This document shows positions 50,992 through 59,152 of a stretch of 64,000 nt of DNA, piece after piece. The position numbers were made by a program, and so were the translations under genes. This DNA comes from Streptomyces antioxidans (GTDB lineage: Bacteria > Actinomycetota > Actinomycetes > Streptomycetales > Streptomycetaceae). Numbering within the stretch: the first letter of the stretch is position 1; every line of letters starts with the position of its first letter. The DNA lies in the NCBI RefSeq assembly GCF_000968685.2, contig NZ_LAKD02000015.1, positions 62,001-126,000 on the forward strand, in the 5' to 3' direction. Below the pieces are notes generated by a model. It was not told the DNA's origin. It did not search any database and saw only the letters and a list, made by a program, of their open reading frames with translations.

Positions 50992-52413
50992 TCAGCCGCG
51001 GATGACGGCCTTCGTGCGCATCAGGAACTCGCCGAGATACGCGTCGTGCGGGATGCCCGGGGCGATCCAGTGGGTGGGATGGCCGCCGATGTAGAGGTTC
51101 TTGATGGACGGCTCGGCGAGCAGCCCGTCCAGCAGCGCCTCGTCCCCGGTGACCGCCGTGACCACCAGGCTGTCCCGGAGCGCGGCGACCCCCGCCTCCC
51201 GCGTCCAGGGGGCCACCCAGACGCAGGGGAACGACAGCTCCACGCCCAGCCGCGGGTCCAGCGGATCGTCGAGCTGGAGGACGGCGGGGCGCAGGGCCGC
51301 GCTGCCGTCGCCGAGGTCGTCCACCACGCCGTCGCCGCCCAGCCACGCCCGGGCGCCCGCGGCCTTGCCGAGCAGCAGGCGTTCGAAGCCGCGCGCGACC
51401 TCGAGCGGATGGACCGGCAGCACCGCCTTCTCGTCCTGCGGCGGCAGGCTGGGGAGGGCGGCGAGCCGTTCCGCCAGCGCCTCGGCGACCGGCGCCGGAT
51501 CGCCCTCGACGAGGACGGCGGTGGCGTTGACACACGCGGTGCCGCCGTGGCGGGCGATGGAGTCGACCATCACATCGAGGTGGTCGCGCCACTCCCGGTC
51601 GGCGGTGATCAGGATCTTGGAGCGGCCGGGCCCGTTGGGCAGTACGGCCGGATCGGCGGCGTAGCGGTCGATGACCTCCTGCCCGCCGTAGACCATGGAG
51701 AGGTCCGCACCGTGCAGGATCTCCCCGGCCGCGTCGTGGTCGGTGGGCAGCAGCACCACCTGATCCGTCCCGAAACCCGCCTCGCGCAGGGCGCTGACCA
51801 GCCGGTACGGGGTGAGTGGTTCACGGCGGGAGGGGCGTACCGCCACCCGGTAGCCCAGCGCCAGCGCCTCCAGCCACAGGGCGTGCACGGCGGGGTGGTT
51901 GCCCGCGGCGTGCACCGCGAAGACATCGCCGCGCCGGATCCACACCGCGGTGCCGCTCCGGGCGTACGGATCGCGCCAATCGCCCACCGCCCCCACCGGG
52001 CGGGCCGCCTGGACGCTGCGGTACGCCTCGGTGGCGCTGAGCCGTATCGCCTCCACGGCGATCCGCACATTGGCGAGCGGGGTGCCCGACATCCGGCACA
52101 CCGCGCCCTCGTACGCCTCGGCGGACATCCCGGCCACGGTGCCGGTGGCGAACAGCTCCCCCGCCCGCTTCAGCGCGGCCAGCCGCTCCTCCAGCGGCGG
52201 GGTGTCGGCGGCGCGCAGCGCGGCCAGCGCCCGGGTAACGAACAGCCGGGGGACCAGGGAGAGTTCGGCCATCGGCGCGCCGGTGACATCGTGGACGGTG
52301 AGGCGGTGGCGGGAGCGGTAGGGCCCCTTGGGCCCCAGCGCGTCCAGCGCGTCCGGGGCATCCGGGGCATCCGGGACGGCCAGGCTGTCCGGGGCGTTGG
52401 CGGGCTGGGACAC
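50992..52413 (-). CDS. Acyl reductase-like aldehyde dehydrogenase (LuxC/EhpG-type partner)
   Basis: A 473-residue protein from GTG 52413, with AAGGAG well placed ahead. It has the aldehyde dehydrogenase fold: the oxyanion Asn in VHAAGNHPAVH (N172), a cofactor region LLPTDHDAAGEILHGADLSMVYG, and the catalytic C294 in RHGGTACVNATAVLV. The first 30 residues are Ala/Asp/Pro-rich with a DAPDAPDALDAL repeat. It is not close to ordinary aldehyde dehydrogenases and resembles long-chain or phenazine acyl reductases that reduce an activated acyl group to an aldehyde. It is co-transcribed with the adenylating enzyme 73 bases downstream. The combined reaction would be ATP/NAD(P)H-dependent carboxylate reduction (inference). 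Confidence 0.75.
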   Translation of the reverse strand: MSQPANAPDSLAVPDAPDAPDALDALGPKGPYRSRHRLTVHDVTGAPMAELSLVPRLFVTRALAALRAADTPPLEERLAALKRAGELFATGTVAGMSAEAYEGAVCRMSGTPLANVRIAVEAIRLSATEAYRSVQAARPVGAVGDWRDPYARSGTAVWIRRGDVFAVHAAGNHPAVHALWLEALALGYRVAVRPSRREPLTPYRLVSALREAGFGTDQVVLLPTDHDAAGEILHGADLSMVYGGQEVIDRYAADPAVLPNGPGRSKILITADREWRDHLDVMVDSIARHGGTACVNATAVLVEGDPAPVAEALAERLAALPSLPPQDEKAVLPVHPLEVARGFERLLLGKAAGARAWLGGDGVVDDLGDGSAALRPAVLQLDDPLDPRLGVELSFPCVWVAPWTREAGVAALRDSLVVTAVTGDEALLDGLLAEPSIKNLYIGGHPTHWIAPGIPHDAYLGEFLMRTKAVIRG

Positions 52414-52612
52414 GCTGACTCCTTCGCGGGTGCGGGACACACCGGCTCCTCGGCGGGCGCGGCGGGAAAAAGGGTGAACCAGACCAATCCCACGGCGCCG
52501 ACGGGACGGAGTCAATTGGCCCAAAGGCCATGCCCCCGTGCGCGCGTCCCTTGATGCGGTCCGCGCACGGACGCCGGGGCACGTACCATGCCGGGCCGGA
52601 GGTGATGCGGAC

Positions 52613-53311
52613 ATGGCAGCCACGGACAGCGGTCGCGTCCTGGTGACGGATGACGACGCGGCCATCCGGCGGTCCCTGGAGCGCGGGCTGCGGCTCAACG
52701 GGTTCGCGGTGACCCTCGCGGACGGCGGCCACGCCGCGCTGGCCGCGATGCGCGACGGGGCGCCCGATGTGGTGGTCCTGGACATCTCCATGCCCGACCT
52801 GAGCGGGATCGAGGTGTGCCGCAGCCTGCGCGCGGACGGCAATGACGTGCCCGTTCTGATGCTGTCGGCGCTCGACGAGGTGGCCGACCGGGTGGCCGGG
52901 CTCCAGGCCGGGGGCGACGACTACCTCGTCAAGCCCTTCGCGCTCCAGGAACTGGTGCTGCGGCTGCACGCCCTGCTGCGCCGCCGTCCGCCCGCCGCCA
53001 CCGACCGGGTGCGGGCCGGTGCGCTGGAGATGGTGCCGGAGGCGCGGGAGGCGTGGCTGGACGGGGCGCCGCTGCGGCTCACCCGGCGCGAGTTCGAGCT
53101 GCTGGACGTGTTCGCGCGCAACGCCGGGATCGTCCTCACCCGCGACCAGCTGCTGGACCGCGTCTGGGGCTATGACTTCGAGGTCCGTACGGACGCCGTG
53201 GACACCTTCGTCAGCTATCTGCGCCGCAAGCTGGAGGCGGGCGGCCGCCCGCGGATGCTGCACACGGTGCGCGGCGTGGGGTTCGTCCTGCGGCCCACCG
53301 AGGCGCGGTAA
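52613..53311 (+). CDS. Orphan OmpR/PhoB-family response regulator
   Basis: A 232-residue regulator from ATG 52613, with GGAGG eight bases ahead. Receiver domain about 10-125: acidic pair VTDDDAA, phosphoacceptor Asp in VVVLDISMPDLSG (near 59), and the Lys in DDYLVKPF. The winged-helix DNA-binding domain (about 135-232) has LRLTRREFELLDVFARNAG and VDTFVSYLRRKLEAGG. The sequence is close to MprA/CseB-like regulators. No histidine kinase is adjacent, so it is an orphan here or its kinase was lost. A 13-bp repeat array starts four bases past the stop codon and may be its own target. Confidence 0.88.
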   Translation: MAATDSGRVLVTDDDAAIRRSLERGLRLNGFAVTLADGGHAALAAMRDGAPDVVVLDISMPDLSGIEVCRSLRADGNDVPVLMLSALDEVADRVAGLQAGGDDYLVKPFALQELVLRLHALLRRRPPAATDRVRAGALEMVPEAREAWLDGAPLRLTRREFELLDVFARNAGIVLTRDQLLDRVWGYDFEVRTDAVDTFVSYLRRKLEAGGRPRMLHTVRGVGFVLRPTEAR

Positions 53312-53314
53312 CTC

Positions 53315-53379
53315 CGGTCCACGACTGCGGTCCACGACTGCGGTCCGCAACTCCGGTCCACGACCGCGGTCCACAGAGT
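53315..53379. repeat. Five tandem 13-bp repeats CGGTCCACGACTG
   Basis: Units at 53315, 53328, 53341, 53354 and 53367: units 1 and 2 identical (CGGTCCACGACTG), unit 3 CGGTCCGCAACTC, unit 4 CGGTCCACGACCG, and unit 5 sharing CGGTCCAC. They fill the start of the 166-base gap between the response regulator and the exported protein gene at 53478. Repeated 13-base spacing is compatible with stacked regulator binding or simple slippage. Confidence 0.75.
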
Positions 53380-53477
53380 TTCCACAAAGAAGGTTCCTAG
53401 GGTTTTTCCCAGTCCGGGACGGCCCGGCCCCTCCCGGCCGTCCGGCTCCAAGGGGCTCCAAGGGAAGGAACAGCACC

Positions 53478-53927
53478 ATGCACCGTGGAAAGAGCGTCCT
53501 CGTGGCGTGTGCGGTCACCGCCGCCGTGCTCGGTCCGGTGGGCATCGCGGCGGCGGACGGCGGCACCACGGCCTCGACACCGGCCGCCTCCCCGAGCGCG
53601 CAGGCGAAGGCGCCGAAGGGAGCAGGGGACGGCTCCCGGGGGCTGTGCAAGCGCGCCGAGAAGATCGACCGGCGGCTGGACCGGGCGCTGAGGCGGCTCA
53701 AGGGCCCGGCGGCCGTCCGTGGGTCCGTGGCCCGGCTGACGAAGCGGATCGAGCGGGCGAAGAAGGCGGACCACACCGAGGTCCAGACGTTCCTCAGCCA
53801 CAAGCTCACCTTCCGCAGGTCCCTCGTGCCGACGCTCGAGCAGCGGCAGAAGGATCTGTCGAAGGTCCAGAAGTGGTGCACCGCGCGCGGCGAGGACTCC
53901 GGCAGCGGTAAGGAAGCGGCGAAGTGA
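53478..53927 (+). CDS. Small secreted coiled-coil-like protein
   Basis: A 149-residue protein with a signal peptide (SVLVACAVTAAVLGPVGIAAADG, cleavage near 26), a low-complexity linker and a basic helical domain (about 53-140) with C57 and C135 that could form a disulfide. Helices contain RAEKIDRRLDRALRRLKG and RLTKRIERAKKADHTEVQ. Unknown family, though similar secreted small helical proteins are common in Streptomyces. It is preceded by GGAAGGAA and the 13-bp repeat array, and overlaps the next lipoprotein gene by four bases. Confidence 0.75.
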   Translation: MHRGKSVLVACAVTAAVLGPVGIAAADGGTTASTPAASPSAQAKAPKGAGDGSRGLCKRAEKIDRRLDRALRRLKGPAAVRGSVARLTKRIERAKKADHTEVQTFLSHKLTFRRSLVPTLEQRQKDLSKVQKWCTARGEDSGSGKEAAK

Positions 53928-54193
53928 GGCGCGGCCCCTGGGCCGTGGCGGCCACGGCGCTCCTCTGCGCCGCGCTGGCCACCGGCTGCGGCGGCGGCAA
54001 GGGCGGTTCGGACGGTTCGGACAGCTCGAAAGACGCGAACGGCTCATCGGGCGCGTCCGCCCCGTCCACCACCGCCCCGTCCGCCACCGCACCGGCTCCG
54101 TCCGGCTCCGAGCTGGATGAGCTGGACAAGCTGGTGGACGACGCGGAGTCGGCGGCGAACAGGGCGGACTCCGACGCGGCGAACGACAACTGA
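53924..54193 (+). CDS. Small lipoprotein
   Basis: An 89-residue protein whose GTG start overlaps the previous stop by four bases. A typical lipoprotein signal ends in LATGC (Cys22). The remainder is Ser/Gly/Ala/Thr-rich with a short acidic helix (SELDELDKLVDDAESAANRAD). It is predicted to be surface anchored. No family recognised; translational coupling suggests it works with the secreted helical protein. Confidence 0.75.
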   Translation: MRRGPWAVAATALLCAALATGCGGGKGGSDGSDSSKDANGSSGASAPSTTAPSATAPAPSGSELDELDKLVDDAESAANRADSDAANDN

Positions 54194-54264
54194 CCACCAC
54201 GACAACTGACCACACGGCGCCGCCCGGGCGTGCCCTCGCCGCGCCCGGGCCGGTCCGTCAGTCG

Positions 54265-54630
54265 TCAGTCGTCAGACGCCAGACGCCAGACGATCGCGAC
54301 CGGGGCGATCAGACCCGCGGTGGATCCGGCCGGTACGGGGCTGGCCTCGGCGCTGACCAGATCGCCGTCCTCCATGACCCCGGAGCCACTGACGTCCACA
54401 TGGACCCGCAGCCCGTAATTGTCCCCGGGGATCAGCTCACCGGCGACGGTGACGCTGAACGGGACATGGCCCCCCGGACTCAGTGGCACATCGGTGAGGA
54501 CCTGCGCGGCCACGATCGGTTCGGGGGTGTCGGAGCGGGACACGTTGCGCACCTCCACCACCACCCGCGCCGCCCGCCCGGCGGGCGCGTCGGGGGGCAG
54601 GGTGACGATGCCGCTGAGGACACTGCTCAT
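54265..54630 (-). CDS. YbaY-like beta-barrel domain protein
   Basis: A 121-residue protein from ATG 54630 (MSSVLSGIVTLP). It matches the YbaY/type III secretion chaperone-like (DUF 'lipoprotein YbaY') domain: SGIVTLPPDAPAGRAARVVVEVRN, SLSPGGHVPFSVTVAG-like strand and RLRVHVDVSG-type strand near GLRVHVDVSGSG. Here, unlike the E. coli lipoprotein, no signal peptide or lipobox is visible, so it is probably cytosolic. The function is unknown. It lies downstream of the sigma-like/CBM2 gene on the same strand (96 bases). Confidence 0.6.
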   Translation of the reverse strand: MSSVLSGIVTLPPDAPAGRAARVVVEVRNVSRSDTPEPIVAAQVLTDVPLSPGGHVPFSVTVAGELIPGDNYGLRVHVDVSGSGVMEDGDLVSAEASPVPAGSTAGLIAPVAIVWRLASDD

Positions 54631-54726
54631 TCCGAGATGGCTTCCCCCGGCGGTGGAAGTCTTGTTCCGCCATCCGAGTGGTGCGGTGCGAAGCGGCACC
54701 CAGCGGTGCGGTGCCGGGCGATGTCG

Positions 54727-56541
54727 TCAGCCCGCGCAGGGGCGGCCGTTCAGGGTGAAGGAGCCGGGCGGCCGGTTGCCGTCGCTCCAGGAGCCGAGGA
54801 GGCCCATGGAGAAGCTGCCACCGGCCCTGACCCGCTTGTTGTAGTCGGCAGCGGTGGCGGTCACCTTCGAGCCGTGCTGGGTGAACTCCCCGTCCCACAT
54901 CTGCGTCACCCGCTGGGAGTCGGGGAAGGTCCAGGTGACCCGCCAGTCGCCGAGGGATGCGCGGGAGGTGAGGGTGACGGCGGCCTGGAAGCCGTTGGGC
55001 CACTGGTCGACCAGCTTGAAGCGGGCCGTGCAGTCGGCGTCGTCGCCGGGCTTCCGGCCACCGGAGGGCGGTTTGCCGCCGTGGCCGGACGCGGAGCCGG
55101 AGTCGCCCTCGGAGGAGGAGGACGAGGGGGACGAGGGGGACGAGGAGGGCGGGCCGGAGGAGCGCCCGGGCTCCTTCTGATGTCCCTCGCCGGACCCCTT
55201 CCCGTCCGTCCCGCCCCTGCTCTTCGAGGGGCCGGGGGAGCCGGGGGCGCCGGGGTGGTACGGCGAGGAGGTGGCGGGCACCAGGCCGCCGGGGGCCGCT
55301 TCGGGGCTCATCGGGCCGCCGGTGCGGTCGTCGGAGTCCGCGGCGGTTCTGGTCATCCCGACCAGTGCGGCGAGGGCGACGACTGCGATCACCGCCAAGA
55401 TGACCGTCGCACTGGCTCCGCGTAACCGGCGGCGGGCGGCGCGGCCCCGGACGACCCGGTGCGCCCCGGAGCGGGCCCCGCTGCCGTAATCGGCCCCGCC
55501 CCCACCGGCTCTACGCCCCCCACCGGCTCTGCCACCCGCGCCGGCTCTACGCCCCGCACCGGCTCTGCCCGCCAGGCCACCGGCCCAGCCGCTCCGCCAC
55601 GCCCCGATCGTGTCCAGGACCCGGTCGCGCAACTGCTCCCACAGCGGCGCGCGGACCGCCTGCGCGGTGGGCGCGGCGGGGCGGGCGCTCGGTGCGGCAC
55701 CCGGGGCCCGCTCGGCCAGCGCACGGCGCCGCTTGAGGTAGAGGTGCGCGCCCCAGCCGATGACCCCGCCCGCCAGCGCCCCGGGCAGCCCGGCGCCGTC
55801 CACATACATGCAGGTGGCGGCGTCCCGGCAGGTCCGGCAACGGGCGAGGTGCTGCCATAGGTCGGCGGGTGAGCGGGAGTCGGGCGCCCGGGTGGCGGCG
55901 TCCAGCAGCTTGGCGTAGCTGCGGCACTCCTCGGCGGTGAGGGTGTCCACATGGGCGCGCTGACACCGTTCGCGGAAGGCCGTGCGGACCCGGACGATCT
56001 CCTCGGTGGCCTGCTCCGGGTCGTACCCCAGCTGCCGGGCGACCGCCTCCGTGGACCGCGCCTCCACCTCGACCAGCCACAGCAACTCCCCGTCCACCTC
56101 CGGCAGGTCCCGCAGCGCGCGCAGGGCGAGCGGCTGGTCGCGGGGCGGTGCGGCGAACCGGGTGGCGAGGTCGGAGGCCAGCCAGATCCGCAACTCCGGG
56201 TGGAGCCGGTCCCCGTGCCGATGGGCGTCCCAGTCGGCGGCGGTCTTCCGCACGGAGGTCAGAAAGAGCGGAAGCCACGGCAGGCGCTTGCCGAACCCCC
56301 GGGTGCGGCGGTTACGGGTCTCCCGAATCCCCCGCCGGAACGCCTCGGTGGCGAGCCGCATCCCGTCTTCCGGAGTGGTGGTGCACAGCTCCGCGTAATC
56401 GGCGACCGCGTCCCAGTACGCGCCCAGCAACGCCGTGGCGAACGCCGCGCCATCGACATCCTCGCCGGGCGTCTCGGCGACCCCACGGCGCGTCGGGGAG
56501 CCGTCCCCGGGCGACTGCCCGGGCGATGAGTGGTCGGACAT
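54727..56541 (-). CDS. Membrane sigma-factor-like protein with zinc-finger domain, TM helix and C-terminal CBM2
   Basis: A 604-residue fusion. Residues about 30-200 are a cytoplasmic, helical sigma-70-like region (ELCTTTPEDGMRLATEAFRRG, EVEARSTEAVARQLGYDPEQATEEIVRVRTAF, resembling region 4). Residues 206-238 carry C206-x24-H231-x3-C235-x2-C238, the anti-sigma zinc-finger pattern (ZAS). A basic Ala/Gly-rich linker with RAGAGG repeats leads to a TM helix (378-396). Outside is a Pro/Ser/Gly linker and then a family 2 carbohydrate-binding module (about 502-604) with WPNGFQAAVTLTS, LGDWRVTWTFPDSQRVTQMW and WSDGNRPPGSFTLNGRPC. It could sense cellulose or chitin outside and affect transcription inside (inference). 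Confidence 0.75.
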   Translation of the reverse strand: MSDHSSPGQSPGDGSPTRRGVAETPGEDVDGAAFATALLGAYWDAVADYAELCTTTPEDGMRLATEAFRRGIRETRNRRTRGFGKRLPWLPLFLTSVRKTAADWDAHRHGDRLHPELRIWLASDLATRFAAPPRDQPLALRALRDLPEVDGELLWLVEVEARSTEAVARQLGYDPEQATEEIVRVRTAFRERCQRAHVDTLTAEECRSYAKLLDAATRAPDSRSPADLWQHLARCRTCRDAATCMYVDGAGLPGALAGGVIGWGAHLYLKRRRALAERAPGAAPSARPAAPTAQAVRAPLWEQLRDRVLDTIGAWRSGWAGGLAGRAGAGRRAGAGGRAGGGRRAGGGGADYGSGARSGAHRVVRGRAARRRLRGASATVILAVIAVVALAALVGMTRTAADSDDRTGGPMSPEAAPGGLVPATSSPYHPGAPGSPGPSKSRGGTDGKGSGEGHQKEPGRSSGPPSSSPSSPSSSSSEGDSGSASGHGGKPPSGGRKPGDDADCTARFKLVDQWPNGFQAAVTLTSRASLGDWRVTWTFPDSQRVTQMWDGEFTQHGSKVTATAADYNKRVRAGGSFSMGLLGSWSDGNRPPGSFTLNGRPCAG

Positions 56542-56992
56542 GGAGGCAATTCCTCACTCACGAACAGCGGCGCCCCCGCCGGGGCAACCCTCTCACAAAC
56601 GGGCTGTGGGGTGGTCGGCCAACAGCACAGTGAAACATCGGAGTTGCGGATTCCCCTTTCGGGGCGCGCCGAGCTTTTCACGCCGGTGACCTGGCTGACA
56701 AGGGAACGAAGAGCGGTCCCCGTTTCGGATTATGGGCCATGCCCGCCGTCTCGGGCGACATAAGCACCACAATTGCTAAAGGTGTAGACCACGCAGTTCG
56801 CGCCGTGAACTCCCGTGCGTTCTCGGCGACTTCCGGAGAGTTGGCGGACTGCATTAATTGGCGCATGACCTCCCTAAATGCATGGTTCGGGCGCTAAGGT
56901 TCACTTCGCTCACGCGATATGTGCAGCGCGTCACGCATCGCCATGCGGAGGCCGCTCGGGGGGTCCGAGGCGGCTGTCTTTGGGGGGCAACC
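56542..56992. other. 451-base divergent intergenic region with dre-like site
   Basis: It separates the sigma-like/CBM2 gene (minus) from the TerD-nuclease gene (plus). At 56779-56792, AAGGTGTAGACCAC resembles the DasR consensus (GGTCTAGACCA) with a few mismatches. The stretch 56760-56880 is more AT-rich than elsewhere and probably holds both promoters. Open frames within it are short and lack codon bias. Confidence 0.4.
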
Positions 56993-59041
56993 ATGCGGGA
57001 GATGATCAAGGGTGGCAATGTCGGCCTGGCCGCTCTGAGCGAGGACACGGGATCCGTGATCCTGAGCCTGAATTGGAGCTCGGCGACCGGAGACGGGGAC
57101 GCCGACGTCTCCGTGCTGCTGCTGAACGGTGACGGCAAGGTCCGCGGCGACACGGACTTCTACTTCTACAACAACCCGGCCGCCGCCGATGGCAGTGTGC
57201 AACTGCTGGGCAAGACGCCGACCGCTGAGGGGAACGAGGACCGCATCAGCCTCGATCTGACGGCGGCACCCGCGGATGTCGAGCGGATCGTCGTGGCGGC
57301 CAGCCGGTACGGCGGCGCCAGGTTCGGCGATCTCGGTGACCTACGGGTGACCCTCGTGGACCGGGCCGGCGAGACCCTGCTGGGGTTCTCGATCGAGGAC
57401 GCCGATGTGGAGAGTGCGTTCATCTTCGGCGAGCTCTATCGCCGGGGCGAGGAGTGGAAGTTCCGGGCCGTCGGGCAGGGGTACGAGTCTGGACTTGCCG
57501 GTCTGGCCACGGACTTCGGCATCGACATCGACGATGACGCGGCCGACGAGGAGACGGTCGACGAGAAGACCGCCGACACGGTGACGGCTGACGAGGTGGC
57601 GGACGCGGCGCCGGAGCCGGTGGAGCAGGCGCCCGCGCCCGGGGTCGACGGGACGCCCGGCTCCCCCGCGCGGACGGCGCGGCCCCCGGCCCCGATGGAG
57701 GGCGAGGAGTCCGCACCGGCTCCAGCCCGCCGCCCCCGTACGGCGAAGAAGAAGGTCACGCTTCCCAAGGTCGCCAAGACGTCGCTGGCGGAGAACGAGT
57801 CGTGGCGGACGGCTCGGCTCTTCCCGGTTTCCTCGCTCAGATACGACCGGGAACGGGAAATGCGGGCCACATCGGTCCTGTTGTCGGTGATGACGCAGGT
57901 GCCCGAGTTCGGGCGTCGGCTCACCGCGGCCTTCGGCGCGCCCGCCGGCCGTATGGAGACCTTTACCGAGGTCTCCCTGCCGCACGGTGGCAACGCCCCC
58001 AAGCGCCCGGACGGCGTGATCCGCGTCGAACGGGCCGGGAAACTCTGGACCGCCCTGGTGGAGACGAAGACCAACGGCAATCCGCTCAAGTCCGAGCAGG
58101 TCCAGGACTATATGGACATCGCCGCCCGACGGGGCTACGAGGCCGTGATCACGCTGTCCAACGACGTCGCTCTCGAAGGGAGCCCACTGGTCGACGTCAA
58201 GGTCGACAGACGCCGTAAGCACAAGGTGGCGCTCTGGCATCTGTCCTGGGCCGAGGTGGCCCACCACGCCCAGATGCTGATCCGCCACGAGGGCGTCGGC
58301 AACACCGCGCACGCCTGGCTCCTCCAGGAACTGCTGCAATACCTCCAGCACGAGAACTCCGGCTGCCACGGCTTCCAGAACATGGGCCCGGCCTGGGTGC
58401 CGGTGCGCAACGGCATCGACAACGAGACCCTGTGCCAGGGGGACCAGCGCGCCATGGATGTGGTCGAGAGCTGGGACCGGCTCATCCGCCAGGTGTGTCT
58501 CCGGTTGGGAGGCGAACTGGGACAGAAGGTCCTGCCCGTTCAGCGCGCCAGACGGGGGACCGACCAGAGTTCCCGTCGTGCAGCCATGGCCGACCGGCTC
58601 TGCGAGGAGGGCCGTCTCTACGCCGAGCTGCGCATCGAGGGCACCTCCGGGATCCTCGCGATCGTCGCCGATCTGCGTACCGGCAAGCTGCGCACCGCCA
58701 TCGAGATTGCCGCCCCGGACCAGGGCTACCCCCTCACCTGGGCCAAGCGCCTGGTCCGGCAGCTCGCCGGGGCCCCGGCCGACCTCCATGTGGAAACCCT
58801 TGTCGAGGGGCAGGGTGGCGGCCCGCGCGGCACCCTCGAGCGGCTCCGCCCCGAGCCGGGCGACATGCTCCCCAAGGGTGGCGCCCGGATAACCGGGTTC
58901 CGGCTGTCTCTCTTCAAGGGGATGGGCAGCGCCCGAGGCAATGCCGAATCCGGCTTCATACGCAGCGTCGATGACGCGGTGGACCGCTTCCACTCTGGTG
59001 TTGTCGCCCATCTGGGGAGCCGCCCGGCTCATCGGCCGTAG
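56993..59041 (+). CDS. TerD domain protein fused to a PD-(D/E)XK nuclease-like domain
   Basis: A 682-residue cytosolic protein from ATG 56993, behind TGGGGGG. Residues 1-175 form a TerD domain (KGGNVGLAAL, LNWSSATGDGDADVSVLLLN, DFYFYNNPAAADGS, FIFGELYRRGEEWKFRAVGQG), a calcium-binding stress module. An acidic Ala/Pro/Glu linker runs to about 250. From about 265 follows a distinct domain with the nuclease-like core RPDGVI (D340), ALVETKTNG (E357, K359) and Q369-x2-Y372, the PD-(D/E)XK pattern, then EAVITLSND. The final ~200 residues are a further unknown alpha/beta region. Endonuclease activity is inferred from the motif only. No ter operon surrounds it. Confidence 0.75.
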   Translation: MREMIKGGNVGLAALSEDTGSVILSLNWSSATGDGDADVSVLLLNGDGKVRGDTDFYFYNNPAAADGSVQLLGKTPTAEGNEDRISLDLTAAPADVERIVVAASRYGGARFGDLGDLRVTLVDRAGETLLGFSIEDADVESAFIFGELYRRGEEWKFRAVGQGYESGLAGLATDFGIDIDDDAADEETVDEKTADTVTADEVADAAPEPVEQAPAPGVDGTPGSPARTARPPAPMEGEESAPAPARRPRTAKKKVTLPKVAKTSLAENESWRTARLFPVSSLRYDREREMRATSVLLSVMTQVPEFGRRLTAAFGAPAGRMETFTEVSLPHGGNAPKRPDGVIRVERAGKLWTALVETKTNGNPLKSEQVQDYMDIAARRGYEAVITLSNDVALEGSPLVDVKVDRRRKHKVALWHLSWAEVAHHAQMLIRHEGVGNTAHAWLLQELLQYLQHENSGCHGFQNMGPAWVPVRNGIDNETLCQGDQRAMDVVESWDRLIRQVCLRLGGELGQKVLPVQRARRGTDQSSRRAAMADRLCEEGRLYAELRIEGTSGILAIVADLRTGKLRTAIEIAAPDQGYPLTWAKRLVRQLAGAPADLHVETLVEGQGGGPRGTLERLRPEPGDMLPKGGARITGFRLSLFKGMGSARGNAESGFIRSVDDAVDRFHSGVVAHLGSRPAHRP

Positions 59042-59152
59042 GGCCTGAAGGGGTGGATCGGGCAACTGTGGAGTGTGACATTGCACTGCTATCGTTGAAA
59101 CGCCAAAGAACATAAGGACAGTTGCCTGGTCCCCTCCCCCAGGAGGTTCCGC
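59042..59152 (+). promoter_or_regulatory. Promoter region of hydroxyproline operon
   Basis: A 111-base relatively AT-rich leader with GACATTGCACTGCTATCGTTGA near 59077-59098 and a strong AGGAGG ribosome-binding site at 59141-59146. The catabolic type of the operon suggests a GntR/IclR-like regulator, but no gene for it lies in the window. Confidence 0.4.

Noticed and set aside
53315..53379. Possible CRISPR array
   Set aside because: The 13-base repeats are directly adjacent without spacers, and no cas genes are in the window.
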